From: Tepidimonas charontis
GTDB taxonomy: Bacteria > Pseudomonadota > Gammaproteobacteria > Burkholderiales > Burkholderiaceae_C
Direction of reading: 5' to 3'
Assembly: GCF_007556685.1 (NCBI RefSeq)
Contig: NZ_VJON01000003.1
Coordinates: 1 to 64,000 of the forward strand
Length of the DNA stretch: 64,000 nucleotides
The notes under the pieces: model-generated
What the model saw: the letters and a program-made list of their open reading frames with translations, nothing else
Told to the model about the DNA's origin: nothing
The model's database searches: none
Shown here: one piece after another, positions 6,447 to 14,826 of the stretch
How the letters are laid out: each line of letters begins with the position of its first letter
Numbering within the stretch: the first letter of the stretch is position 1
Made by a program: the position numbers and the translations under genes

Positions 6447-7404
6447 TGGAGCACTCCCCGATTGATAGCAATGATTGCATTGTAGGCGTTGCCATCTTTT
6501 CCGTCAAAGCACCCTCAGTACCCCCAGCTTCGCGGGCCAAACCAACGTTGCCTTGGCAAAGTCGATCATGGCAAGCTGTCGGTAGGCCCGGGTGCGCTCC
6601 ATGGCGCTGTCCACCTCGGCATCGACCAGCGTCAGCACTGTCTGCTCGGCAAGCGTTTGCGTCGGATAGGCCGCGAAGGCGTAAAACGGGTCCATCCGCA
6701 TGCGACAGCCCTCCACCCCATCGCGCACACGGTGTCCTTGTAGCCATCCCAGTCGGCCACCAATACCGGCAGGCCAGCGGCCATGCCTTCACATCCTCGA
6801 CTGACACAGGCGACCTTTTTGCCTTCCACCGCCGCGGTGTGAAGTCCTTTGGTGTGGTCAGTTCAAACACCTCGTCGTGAATGGTGGCGGTGTACAGGCC
6901 CGCGGCTTGCGCTTCCTGCATCACCCCAGGGTCCCAGCCGATGCCAGACAAGATGCCGATGCGCGCGTTGCCCGCCAGCTCCGGGATCAGCTGCGGCAGC
7001 TCCTGCAGCTGCTGCTTGAGCTGCTCGATCGCTTCGCGCTTGACGCGGCTTTTGACCTCCACGATCACGGCGGTGTTGACCGCGCCATTGGCCCAAGCGA
7101 GCACGTCGTATTCCTGCTCGCGCCCGCCGCGGCGCACGCGCACGCGCGGGTTGATCGTCTCCATGCCAAAGCGCGTCAGCAAAATGCGCTCCATCGACGG
7201 CAGCGCCATGCCTTCGGCAAAGTAGCCGAACTTGTCGCCTAAGCCTGCGATTTGCCACCCCAACTCACGCAGTTGCCGGTGGGTCTCCTGCATGCGACGA
7301 TCCGTCTCGCGGCTGCTCTCGCGTAGCTCTCGAATCAGGCGGTCGGTTTCCCGACTTTGGACGGCCAAGCTCGCTACCAGAGCGCGGATGTCTTCCCAAC
7401 TCAT
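6415..7404 (-). CDS. DUF3782-type PD-(D/E)XK nuclease-like protein with foreign C-terminus
   Basis: Residues 1-60 form a charged heptad-like coiled coil (repeated RETDR). Residues 80-200 hold a PD-(D/E)XK-type core with D100 and E116-V-K118 (EYDVLAW...VIVEVKSR), as in the DUF3782/DUF3782-like families common in cyanobacteria and beta-proteobacteria. The domain seems complete to about residue 195 (FELTTPKDF). Beyond this the frame carries 130 residues with no coding character, overlapping a glycosyltransferase remnant in other frames, the fitAB promoter and 32 bases of fitA. The natural stop was therefore probably lost at a recombination joint. Function unknown; nuclease activity is only inferred from the motif. 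Confidence 0.7.
   Translation of the reverse strand: MSWEDIRALVASLAVQSRETDRLIRELRESSRETDRRMQETHRQLRELGWQIAGLGDKFGYFAEGMALPSMERILLTRFGMETINPRVRVRRGGREQEYDVLAWANGAVNTAVIVEVKSRVKREAIEQLKQQLQELPQLIPELAGNARIGILSGIGWDPGVMQEAQAAGLYTATIHDEVFELTTPKDFTPRRWKAKRSPVSVEDVKAWPLACRYWWPTGMATRTPCARWGGGLSHADGPVLRLRGLSDANACRADSADAGRCRGGQRHGAHPGLPTACHDRLCQGNVGLAREAGGTEGALTEKMATPTMQSLLSIGECSNGSLDDSSCG
6463..6507 (-). promoter_or_regulatory. Promoter and likely operator of the fitAB-type pair
   Basis: On the minus strand TTGACG (6502-6507) and TACAAT (6479-6484) are separated by exactly 17 bp, a near-consensus sigma70 promoter 33 bp before the antitoxin ATG. Immediately downstream lie two direct 8-mers, TGCAATCA (6472-6479) and TGCTATCA (6463-6470). 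TGCTATCA is, from memory, the half-site bound by gonococcal FitA, which supports autoregulation. Confidence 0.7.
6504..6829 (-). pseudogene. Glycosyltransferase group 1 fragment, frameshifted
   Basis: One minus-strand frame (to about 6727) reads E-G-M-A-A-G-L-P-V-L-V-A-D-W-D-G-Y-K-D-T-V, the nucleotide-sugar-binding motif of GT4 glycosyltransferases. It continues in another frame as R-D-G-V-E-G-C-R-M. The junction has GTGT where GT would keep the frame, so a 2-nt slippage explains the break. Both ends are missing. The motif style differs from the HQNFPGQF stub at 5720, so this is debris of a second glycosyltransferase. Confidence 0.6.
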
Positions 7405-7681
7405 CGCGGCGGGATCCAGAGTCCGGGCAGGCAGGGGGACGTGTCATCAAACGAATCAGACCAAACGTCCACCGAGTATACGCCGCACCGTTGAAGAGCG
7501 CAGCGCTTGCCGAGCTTGGCTGCTCGCATCGCCGGCAGGCTTCGCTTTATCCTTCAAATCGGCGGCGTGGGGCAACCGCAAGCCGGCTTTGGGGTGTCGA
7601 TCCATCGCGCGGAGCTCACATCGCGTGGGTTCATCCGTGGCCTACAGGAGCCGCGCTGCAACGGGCCGCGGAACGGCAGCC
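7405..7681. other. 277-bp gap, no gene seen
   Basis: Upstream of the DUF3782-type gene and downstream of the hydrolase gene. A TATACT motif on the minus strand near 7475-7480 could be a -10 box for the DUF3782-type gene, but no matching -35 was found. No RNA gene or conserved reading frame recognised. Confidence 0.4.
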
Positions 7682-8608
7682 TCAGTCCCCGAGCCGGTGT
7701 CTCATCAGGTATGCCTCGATGAGGCTCATTACCTGCGCAGGCTGCTCGTGCAGCAGCCAATGTGACGCTTCGGGCAAGCGCTCGATGCGCAGATCCGGCA
7801 CCCAGGCATCCAACCCGTCCAGCAGCGACGGCAGCAGGGCTTGGTCGCGCAAGCCCCAGATCACCAGGGTGGGCAGGGACACGTGCAGCAGGCTGTCGGG
7901 CAGCTCGACGCCGGCAGCGCCCGGGTCATCCGCCGTGGGCGGGCGCAGTGGCGAGGCCGCGTAGAAATTTAGACCGCCCTGCAGGCCCAGCGCCCACACC
8001 GCTTCGTACTGCGCTTGCAGCGCCAGGGTGAGCCAAGCCGAGGTGTCGGACATGCCCTTGAAAAAGCGCCACAGCTGGGCGTAGCCGTCGGCGGCCAGGC
8101 GTTGGGCAGCGTCGGGGCGGATCAGAAAATTCATGTAGGCGCTGGCGGCCTGCTGGGCGGGCGACTGCCGCAGGTCGCGCCAGAAGGCGCCGGGGTGCGG
8201 CGCGTTGAGGATGACCAGTTGCCGCAGCCGCTGTGGTTGAGTGGCGGCCAGATTCCAGGCGATGGCGCCGCCCCAGTCATGCGCCACCAGTGCCCCGACT
8301 TGCCCCGGCGTGGGGCTGTCGAAGGTGACGGCGTCGATGAGCGCGGCGATATCCTGTACCAGGTGGCGGGCGCGGTAAGCCTGTGGGTCGGCGGGGGCGC
8401 TGGAGCGTTCGTAGCCGCGCAGATTGGGAGCGATACAGCGCCAACCCCCGTGTTGCGGCTGCGCGAAGTAGGCCAGCGCCTCGTCCCAAACGAAGGCGGC
8501 CTCGGGAAAGCCGTGCAAAAACACCAGTACCGGCCGGCCGCGTTGGCCGGCGGCGCGCACGCTCAGCGTGATGCCGTGTGGCAGTGGGCAGAAGAAGGTC
8601 TCGATCAT
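7682..8608 (-). CDS. Alpha/beta hydrolase, epoxide hydrolase-like
   Basis: A 308-residue soluble alpha/beta-hydrolase. The oxyanion motif HGFP is at 32-35, the nucleophile elbow is AHDWGG with D111, and the catalytic His is H283 (EASHWLLHEQP), with an acidic partner likely in WGLRDQALLP. An Asp rather than Ser nucleophile places it with epoxide hydrolases or haloalkane dehalogenases; the substrate cannot be told. ATG 8608 was chosen because the conserved fold starts directly after it; longer frames add 24 residues of Pro/Arg-rich sequence overlapping engB. Confidence 0.85.
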   Translation of the reverse strand: MIETFFCPLPHGITLSVRAAGQRGRPVLVFLHGFPEAAFVWDEALAYFAQPQHGGWRCIAPNLRGYERSSAPADPQAYRARHLVQDIAALIDAVTFDSPTPGQVGALVAHDWGGAIAWNLAATQPQRLRQLVILNAPHPGAFWRDLRQSPAQQAASAYMNFLIRPDAAQRLAADGYAQLWRFFKGMSDTSAWLTLALQAQYEAVWALGLQGGLNFYAASPLRPPTADDPGAAGVELPDSLLHVSLPTLVIWGLRDQALLPSLLDGLDAWVPDLRIERLPEASHWLLHEQPAQVMSLIEAYLMRHRLGD

Positions 8609-8646
8609 CGGCGCAGTCTCCGGGCGGGGCCCTGCGGCGCCACGCA

Positions 8647-9312
8647 TTACAGCGGAGACTCGGGGTGAGACCAGTCCCACAGTCGCTGGGCCACGTCTTC
8701 CACTCCTTGGCGCTTCAGGGCGGAAAACAGCATCGCATCACCGCCGCGGCATTGCAGTCGCGCAACGGACAGGGCCTTGAGTCCCTCCTGGCGCGACAGT
8801 TTGTCGGCTTTGGTCAGCAGCACCAGAAAGTCCAGCCCCTGTTCGACCCGGGGACGGATGATCTCCAACAGGGCTTCGTCGAGCTCGGTCAGCCCCAGGC
8901 GTGCGTCGCACAGCAGCACGACCGCACGCAGGTTGGGCCGACTGACCAGGTAGTTCGCCATGACCTGTTGCCAGCGCCGTTTGGCCGCTTGCGGCACCGC
9001 CGCGTAGCCGTAACCGGGCAAATCGGCCAGCACAGCGTCGGTCTGCCCGCTCTTGCCCAGCGCAAACAGCACGATGCTTTGCGTGCGCCCGGGCATTTTG
9101 GAGGCGAAGGCCAGTTGCCGCTGTTGGGTCAGCGTGTTGATGCAGGTGGACTTGCCGGCGTTGGAGCGACCGACGAAGGCGATTTCGGGCACCGTCAGCA
9201 CGGGCAGATGCTGCAGCTGCGGAGCTTCGGTGAGAAAGCGCGCGGTGTGCAGCCATGCCATGGGGGTCGGTGTTGCCGGCGCGGCAAGCGTGGAGGGTGG
9301 GTGTTTGTCCAT
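8647..9312 (-). CDS. engB: Ribosome biogenesis GTP-binding protein EngB (YsxC/YihA)
   Basis: Essential small GTPase that helps assemble the 50S subunit. The 221 residues carry G1 GRSNAGKST (48-56), G3 DLPGYG, G4 TKAD and a G5-like SAL. The ATG at 9312 is preferred; an in-frame ATG at 9330 would lie inside a TACAAT box that could be this gene's own -10. Divergent from the cytochrome c4 gene with only about 100 bp between starts, an arrangement common in Burkholderiales. Confidence 0.95.
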   Translation of the reverse strand: MDKHPPSTLAAPATPTPMAWLHTARFLTEAPQLQHLPVLTVPEIAFVGRSNAGKSTCINTLTQQRQLAFASKMPGRTQSIVLFALGKSGQTDAVLADLPGYGYAAVPQAAKRRWQQVMANYLVSRPNLRAVVLLCDARLGLTELDEALLEIIRPRVEQGLDFLVLLTKADKLSRQEGLKALSVARLQCRGGDAMLFSALKRQGVEDVAQRLWDWSHPESPL

Positions 9313-9328
9313 ACCGAGTTCTGGGGGC

Positions 9329-9338
9329 ATTGTAGAAT
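9329..9338. promoter_or_regulatory. Overlapping divergent -10 boxes, engB / cytochrome c4
   Basis: TAGAAT at 9333-9338 (plus strand) and TACAAT at 9329-9334 (minus strand) overlap by two bases, 78 bp before the cytochrome gene and 17 bp before the preferred engB start. The -35 regions are weak on both sides. If both are used, transcription of the two genes is mutually exclusive at this point. Confidence 0.4.
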
Positions 9339-9415
9339 CCGGGTGAACCCTTGGTCTGCCGGGCTGGGCAGTGGATGCCGCCCGGTGTCACTCGCGCCCA
9401 ATCAGCGATCTCGTC

Positions 9416-10030
9416 ATGAAACCCTTCGTCACGCTCATCGGGGCCGCCTTGGCCGCCACCTTGTCCTGGTCTGCCCACGCACAAAGCGCCCAGCCCGATG
9501 TCAAGCGCGGTGCGGCGCTGTTCGGTCAGGTGTGTGTGGCGTGCCACGCGGCGGATGGCAATTCGACCACCGCGGCCAACCCCAAGCTGGCCCAGCAGCA
9601 TCCGGAATACCTGATCAAGCAGCTCGCTGAGTACAAAAGCGGCAAGCGCGCCAACGCGGTGATGGTGGGCTTCGCGTCGGCGCTGTCGGAGCAGGACATG
9701 CGTGACATCGCCCACTGGCTGGCCAGCCAAAAGGCGGCGCCGGGCTTTGCCACCGACGCCGAGCTGGTGCGCCTGGGCGAGCGCATCTACCGTGGCGGCT
9801 TGATGGATCGTCGCATTCCGGCCTGCGCGGGGTGCCACTCGCCCAACGGCGCGGGTATCCCGGCCGAGTACCCGCGCTTGGCGGGGCAGCACGCCGAGTA
9901 CACGGCCACGCAACTGAAGCTCTTCCGCAGCAACGAGCGCGCCAACAGCAAACAGATGCACGAAATCGCTCGCTATCTCACCGACCATGAGATCGCGGCG
10001 TTGGCGCAGTACATCGCCGGTTTGCAGTGA
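9416..10030 (+). CDS. Cytochrome c4 (dihaem c-type cytochrome)
   Basis: Periplasmic electron carrier between the bc1 complex and terminal oxidases. The 204-residue precursor has a signal peptide (AAALAATLSWSAHAQ-like, cleavage near 22) and two tandem cytochrome c domains with CVACH (40-44) and CAGCH (137-141). Length and two-domain layout match cytochrome c4/c553. ATG 9416 is the only start giving the signal peptide at the N-terminus. The resB-ccsB genes for attaching haem follow directly, though a terminator-like hairpin stands between. Confidence 0.93.
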   Translation: MKPFVTLIGAALAATLSWSAHAQSAQPDVKRGAALFGQVCVACHAADGNSTTAANPKLAQQHPEYLIKQLAEYKSGKRANAVMVGFASALSEQDMRDIAHWLASQKAAPGFATDAELVRLGERIYRGGLMDRRIPACAGCHSPNGAGIPAEYPRLAGQHAEYTATQLKLFRSNERANSKQMHEIARYLTDHEIAALAQYIAGLQ

Positions 10031-10071
10031 GGCCCCGGGCACTTCGGGGGTAAGTGGCGCTGCGGCGGCGC

Positions 10072-10097
10072 ACAATATCAGTGACTGTTAATATTGT
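10072..10097. promoter_or_regulatory. AT-rich inverted repeat upstream of resB
   Basis: ACAATAT (10072-10078) and ATATTGT (10091-10097) form a perfect 7-bp inverted repeat with a 12-bp spacer, an AT-rich island in GC-rich surroundings. It may be an operator or include the -10 region of a resB promoter. No regulator is implied by the sequence. Confidence 0.45.
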
Positions 10098-10152
10098 CGT
10101 CGGTGGCCGGCCCGCAGTCCGGAACCTTCTGCCCCGCAACCGATCCCATGGC

Positions 10153-10180
10153 AGGCAGGCCCCGCGGGCCTGCCTTTTTT
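10153..10180 (+). terminator. Rho-independent terminator between cytochrome c4 and resB
   Basis: Perfect 9-bp stem AGGCAGGCC (10153-10161) / GGCCTGCCT (10167-10175) with a 5-nt loop, followed by T5. It ends only 16 bp before the resB ATG. If the resB promoter lies upstream, near 10072-10097, the same hairpin would act as an attenuator in its leader. Confidence 0.85.
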
Positions 10181-10196
10181 GTCTAGCCGAATCCGC

Positions 10197-12338
10197 ATGA
10201 GTGCTTCCACCGCCGGAATCGAGTTGCGCGCCACGAACCGCTGGCTGGCAGCAGTCGTCGAACTGCTGTCGTCGATGCGCTTTGCCATCGCGCTGCTGAC
10301 GGTGATTTGCATCGCCTCGGTGGTGGGCACCGTGCTCAAGCAGCACGAACCGATCAACAACTACGTCAATCAGTTTGGCCCGTTTTGGTCGGAGGTGTTC
10401 GGCGCGCTGTCGCTGTACGCGGTCTACAGCGCCTGGTGGTTTTTGCTGATCCTGGCGTTTTTGGTGATCAGCACCTCGCTGTGCATCGTGCGCAACACGC
10501 CCAAGATCCTGGCCGACCTGCGCCAGTACAAGGAGCACGTGCGCGAGCAAAGCCTGCAGGCGTTTCACCACAAGGCGCAAGCGGAGCTGGCCGAAGCACC
10601 GCGCGCGGCGGCCGAGCGCATCGGTCAGGCACTGCTGGCGCGCGGGTGGAAGGTGCGGCTGCAAGCCCGCGAAACACCCGCCGGTACCGGTTGGATGGTG
10701 GCGGCCAAGGCCGGGGCGGCCAACAAGCTGGGGTATTTGGCGGCGCATGCGGCCATCGTCATCATCTGCATCGGGGGCTTGTTCGACGGCGACCTGATGG
10801 TGCGCGCGCAGATGTGGTTTGGGGGCAAGGAGCCGCTGCGCGGCAGCGGGCTGATTGCCGACGTGCCCGACAAACACCGTTTGAGCGACGCCAACCCCAC
10901 CTTTCGCGGCAATTTGCTGGTCACGGAAGGCACGCGCGCTGGCGTGGCGGTGCTGGCGCAGCCCGAAGGCGTGGTGTTGCAGGAGTTGCCGTTCGACGTC
11001 GAACTGAAGAAATTTATCGTCGAGTACTACGACACCGGGATGCCGCGTCTTTTTGCCAGCGAAATCGTCATCCACGACCGCTACAGCGGTGAGGCGATTC
11101 CGGCGCGGGTGGAGGTCAACCACCCGGTGGAGCATCGAGGCATACACATTTATCAATCCAGCTTCGACGATGGGGGCTCGCTGGTGAAGCTGCGCGCGCT
11201 GCCGATGGGCGCGGCGGTGGCCCCGTTCGAGGTGCAGGGCCGCATCGGCGAGGCCACCACCCTGACCAACGGCAGCGAGCGGCTGCGCCTGGAGTTCACG
11301 GGGTTGCGCGTCATCAACGTGGAAAATTTCGGCGGGGCGCGCGACGGCGACGGCGCTGACGTGCGCCGGGTCGATCTGCGCCAAGCCATCGAAGCGCGCT
11401 TAGGCGCGGGCCACAAAACGGTGCGCGAGCGCACGCTGCGCAACGTCGGCCCCAGCGTCACCTACAAGCTGCGTGATGAAGCCGGCCAGGCGCGCGAATA
11501 TCACAACTATCAGCTGCCCATCGAGCTCGACGGCCAGCGTGTGTATTTGTTCGGGGTGCGCGACACGCCGGCCGAGCCGTTTCGCTATCTGCGCGTGCCG
11601 GTGGACGAAAACGACAGCCTGGAGGGCTTTCTGCGGCTGCAGGCCGCCTTGGCCGATGAGGGGCTGCGCCGGCGCGCCGTGCAGCGCTACGTGGCCCAGG
11701 CCAGCGCCGGGCAGCCGCCGGCGGTGGTGGCGGCGTTGCAGGGCTCGGCCCAGCGTGCCATCGATTTGTTTGCCGGAGTGGATCCGGAAATCGAGCGTCT
11801 GCCGCACGGCGGGGCGCCGCGGCTGGGTGGTTTGCAAGCGCTGTCGGCGTTCATGGAAGCCAACGTGCCCGAGGTCGAGCGCGAGCGCGCCGGCGAAGTG
11901 CTGCTGCGCATTCTCAACGGTACGCTGTTCGAGCTGTACCAACTCAGCCGTGAGCGCGCCGGGGTGCCGGCGGCCGAGCGCGGCGAGGCGACGGCGGCCT
12001 TCATGACGCAGGCGGTGTTGAGCCTGTCGGATGCCTTCTTCTACCCCGCGCCGCTGGTGTTGATGCTGACTGATTTCGAGCACGTGCAAGCCAGCGTCTT
12101 CCAGGTGGCGCGCGCCCCTGGCAAGACCATTGTCTATATCGGGTGCGTGTTGCTGATCGTGGGCGTTTTTGCGATGCTGTACGTGCGCGAACGTCGTCTT
12201 TGGGTGTGGCTGGCGCCCGCACCGTCGGGCGCGGCGGCGACGATGGCGCTGTCGAGTAACCGCAAGCTGCTGGACAACGACCGCGAGTTCGATTCCCTCA
12301 AAGCCCTGTTGTCTTCGCCCACTCCAGGAGGTGCCTGA
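10197..12338 (+). CDS. resB: Cytochrome c biogenesis protein ResB (CcsB-type, system II)
   Basis: Part of the ResB-CcsA haem transport and ligation complex of cytochrome c maturation system II. At 713 residues it has paired transmembrane helices near the N-terminus (RFAIALLTVICIASVVG and WWFLLILAFLVIS), another near 180, a large periplasmic domain and a last helix near the C-terminus. ATG 10197 directly precedes the conserved start. The stop overlaps the next gene as TGATG (12336-12340), so the two subunits are coupled. The substrates are likely cytochrome c4 just upstream and PetC. Confidence 0.93.
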   Translation: MSASTAGIELRATNRWLAAVVELLSSMRFAIALLTVICIASVVGTVLKQHEPINNYVNQFGPFWSEVFGALSLYAVYSAWWFLLILAFLVISTSLCIVRNTPKILADLRQYKEHVREQSLQAFHHKAQAELAEAPRAAAERIGQALLARGWKVRLQARETPAGTGWMVAAKAGAANKLGYLAAHAAIVIICIGGLFDGDLMVRAQMWFGGKEPLRGSGLIADVPDKHRLSDANPTFRGNLLVTEGTRAGVAVLAQPEGVVLQELPFDVELKKFIVEYYDTGMPRLFASEIVIHDRYSGEAIPARVEVNHPVEHRGIHIYQSSFDDGGSLVKLRALPMGAAVAPFEVQGRIGEATTLTNGSERLRLEFTGLRVINVENFGGARDGDGADVRRVDLRQAIEARLGAGHKTVRERTLRNVGPSVTYKLRDEAGQAREYHNYQLPIELDGQRVYLFGVRDTPAEPFRYLRVPVDENDSLEGFLRLQAALADEGLRRRAVQRYVAQASAGQPPAVVAALQGSAQRAIDLFAGVDPEIERLPHGGAPRLGGLQALSAFMEANVPEVERERAGEVLLRILNGTLFELYQLSRERAGVPAAERGEATAAFMTQAVLSLSDAFFYPAPLVLMLTDFEHVQASVFQVARAPGKTIVYIGCVLLIVGVFAMLYVRERRLWVWLAPAPSGAAATMALSSNRKLLDNDREFDSLKALLSSPTPGGA

Positions 12339-13699
12339 TGACCACCGTGACCGAGACGATCGACCTGCAACCGGCCGGGCGCGACGCCCATGGCTGGCGT
12401 GGCTGGCTGGCGCGCCGTAGCCTCTGGGACTGGTTGTACGCGCTGCTGGTGCTGGTGGGCACGGGGGTGGCCTTTGCCATCTACGGCGCGCGCATGGACG
12501 GCTACGAGCGCGCCATCTTGGCGGGCACGGCCCCCAGTCTGGTCGCACTGGCGTGGTTTTGGCGCCCGGTGCAGCCGCTGACGGTGGTGGTGGCGGCGCT
12601 GTCGCTACTGGCCATCGGGCTGTATCAGGGTGATGCCGGGGCGGACCTCGGGCGCTCCGAGCAGGTGTTCTGGCTGAAATATTTTTTGTCCAGCCAGTCC
12701 GCCATCTTGTGGATGAGCGTGCTGTTTTTCATGAGCACGGTGTTTTATTGGATCGGGCTGCTCGCGCCCCGCGGTGGTGATGCGGCCGAGCGCTTGGGCT
12801 CGCGCATCGCCTGGGCGGCGGTGGCGCTGGCGCTGGTGGGCACCATGGTGCGCTGGTACGAGAGCCACCAGCTCGGGCCCGGCATCGGCCACATTCCGGT
12901 GAGCAATCTGTACGAGGTATTCGTGCTGTTTGCCTGGTTGACGGCGGTGTACTACCTGTACTACGAAGATCGCTACCAGACGCGGCGGATGGGCGCGTTT
13001 GCGATGCTGATCGTCAGCGCCGCGGTGGGCTTTTTGCTGTGGTACACCGTGGTGCGCGAGGCGCATCAAATCCAGCCCCTGGTACCGGCGCTGCAGAGCT
13101 GGTGGATGAAGCTGCACGTGCCGGCCAACTTCATCGGCTACGGCACTTTCGCGATTGCTGCGATGTTGGCCTTTGCCTATCTGATCAAACAAAGCGCGGC
13201 CGAGACGCGCTGGTGGAAGCTGGCGCCGCTGTGGGCGTTGGGCATCGTGCTGTGCTTCGAGCCGCTGGTGTTTCGGCAGGGGGCGGCGGAGCGCGGTGGC
13301 AGTTACTGGTTCATCTACTTTGGTGTGTCGGCCTTGATCGTCGGCGGCATCTTGGCTGCGCGCCGCCGTATCGCCGAGCGCCTGCCCAGTCTGCAGGTGC
13401 TCGACGATGTGATGTACAAGGCGATTGCGGTGGGGTTTGCGTTCTTCACCATCGCCACGGTGCTCGGTGCGCTCTGGGCGGCCGAGGCCTGGGGCGGCTA
13501 CTGGAGCTGGGACCCGAAGGAAACCTGGGCGCTGATCGTGTGGCTGAACTACGCGGCGTGGCTGCACATGCGCTTGATCAAGGGCCTGCGCGGCACGGTG
13601 GCCGCTTGGTGGGCGCTGGTGGGTCTGGCCATCACCACCTTCGCGTTCTTGGGCGTGAACATGTTTTTGAGCGGGTTGCACAGCTACGGCGGGCTGTAA
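12338..13699 (+). CDS. ccsB: Cytochrome c synthetase subunit CcsA/CcsB (WWD protein)
   Basis: Haem-handling partner of ResB; 453 residues with many transmembrane helices. The tryptophan-rich WWD motif WGGYWSWDPKETWA (around residue 390) binds haem at the periplasmic face, and flanking His residues (for example in KLHVPANF and WLHMRLIKG) are the expected ligands. In beta-proteobacteria this gene is called ccsB or ccsA depending on the author. It ends the two-gene unit and is followed by msrP after 55 bp. Confidence 0.94.
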   Translation: MTTVTETIDLQPAGRDAHGWRGWLARRSLWDWLYALLVLVGTGVAFAIYGARMDGYERAILAGTAPSLVALAWFWRPVQPLTVVVAALSLLAIGLYQGDAGADLGRSEQVFWLKYFLSSQSAILWMSVLFFMSTVFYWIGLLAPRGGDAAERLGSRIAWAAVALALVGTMVRWYESHQLGPGIGHIPVSNLYEVFVLFAWLTAVYYLYYEDRYQTRRMGAFAMLIVSAAVGFLLWYTVVREAHQIQPLVPALQSWWMKLHVPANFIGYGTFAIAAMLAFAYLIKQSAAETRWWKLAPLWALGIVLCFEPLVFRQGAAERGGSYWFIYFGVSALIVGGILAARRRIAERLPSLQVLDDVMYKAIAVGFAFFTIATVLGALWAAEAWGGYWSWDPKETWALIVWLNYAAWLHMRLIKGLRGTVAAWWALVGLAITTFAFLGVNMFLSGLHSYGGL

Positions 13700-13754
13700 G
13701 CCGTCGCCTGGCAGTGCGCCGGGCAACTCAGCGCCGTGAACGAAGGGGGTGGCG

Positions 13755-14804
13755 ATGCGAATTCAGCCCAGCGAAATCACCCCGCGCGCGCTGTTCGAGG
13801 ACCGGCGTGCCTGGTTGCGCCGCGCCGGGTGGGCGGCGCTGGGCGCGGCGTGGTCCGTCCCAACGGGGCAGGCATGGGCCACATCCTCGGCGTCGGCTCC
13901 CGCCTCCCCCGTCGAGGCGATGCCCGGGAACCGGTCCCCCGTCGCGAGCTGGGACCCGCAAGCCGCCCGTTCGTCGGGGCACACCTCCGCGCAACCCCTT
14001 GCTGCGCGGCCGAGTCAGGTGCCGGGTGCCCGCGCGGCTGACGCCGTGACGCCGCGTGACCTGGCCACGCGCTACAACAATTTTTATGAATTTGGTACTG
14101 ACAAGGCCGACCCGGCCCGGCTGGCGCACCACATGCCGCTGCGGCCGTGGTCCGTGCACATCGACGGCCTGGTGGCGCGTCCGCTGACGCTGGACATCGA
14201 CGAGCTGCTGCGGCTGGCACCGCTGGAGGAGCGCATCTACCGGCTGCGCTGCGTCGAAGGCTGGTCGATGGTGATTCCGTGGATCGGCTACCCGCTGGCG
14301 GCGCTCATCGAGCGGGCGCAGCCCTTGGGCAGCGCCAAATATGTCGAATTTCATTCGCTGGCGGATGCGCACAGCATGCCGGGGCTGCGCTCGTCGGTGC
14401 TGCTGTGGCCTTACGTCGAGGGCCTGCGCCTGGATGAGGCCCGCCACCCGTTGACGCTGTTGACGTTGGGGGCATATGGCGAGGTCCTGCTGCCGCAAAA
14501 CGGCGCGCCGGTGCGGGTGGTGGTGCCCTGGAAATACGGGTTCAAAAGCGGCAAATCGATCGTGCGGCTGCGCTTCGTGGAGCGCCAGCCCGCCACCAGT
14601 TGGGCCACGGCCGCACCCCATGAGTATGGCTTTTACGCCAACGTCAACCCCGACGTGCCGCACCCGCGCTGGAGCCAGGCCACCGAGCGGCGCCTGGGGC
14701 AGGGGGGCGTTTTTGCGCCGCGCGTGCCCACGCTCCCGTTCAACGGCTATGCCGAACAGGTGGCCCACCTGTACGCCGGCATGGACCTGCGGCGCTATTT
14801 CTGA
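13755..14804 (+). CDS. msrP: Methionine sulfoxide reductase catalytic subunit MsrP
   Basis: Periplasmic molybdopterin enzyme that reduces methionine sulfoxide in exported proteins. The 349 residues contain the Mo-ligand Cys C166 ([10 protein letters not shown]) and the downstream [11 protein letters not shown] motif. A twin-arginine-type signal (R17-R18-A-W-L) implies Tat export. Residues 42-98 are a Ser/Ala/Pro-rich linker longer than usual between the signal and the catalytic domain. ATG 13755 is preferred over a GTG six bases earlier. The membrane partner msrQ follows after 22 bp. Confidence 0.93.
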   Translation: MRIQPSEITPRALFEDRRAWLRRAGWAALGAAWSVPTGQAWATSSASAPASPVEAMPGNRSPVASWDPQAARSSGHTSAQPLAARPSQVPGARAADAVTPRDLATRYNNFYEFGTDKADPARLAHHMPLRPWSVHIDGLVARPLTLDIDELLRLAPLEERIYRLRCVEGWSMVIPWIGYPLAALIERAQPLGSAKYVEFHSLADAHSMPGLRSSVLLWPYVEGLRLDEARHPLTLLTLGAYGEVLLPQNGAPVRVVVPWKYGFKSGKSIVRLRFVERQPATSWATAAPHEYGFYANVNPDVPHPRWSQATERRLGQGGVFAPRVPTLPFNGYAEQVAHLYAGMDLRRYF

Positions 14805-14826
14805 CGCCGGCGCCGTGAGCTCCCCC

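Noticed and set aside
7682-8680. Longer N-terminus for the alpha/beta hydrolase
   Set aside because: The extra 24 residues overlap the engB 3' end and lack conservation; ATG 8608 starts at the fold.
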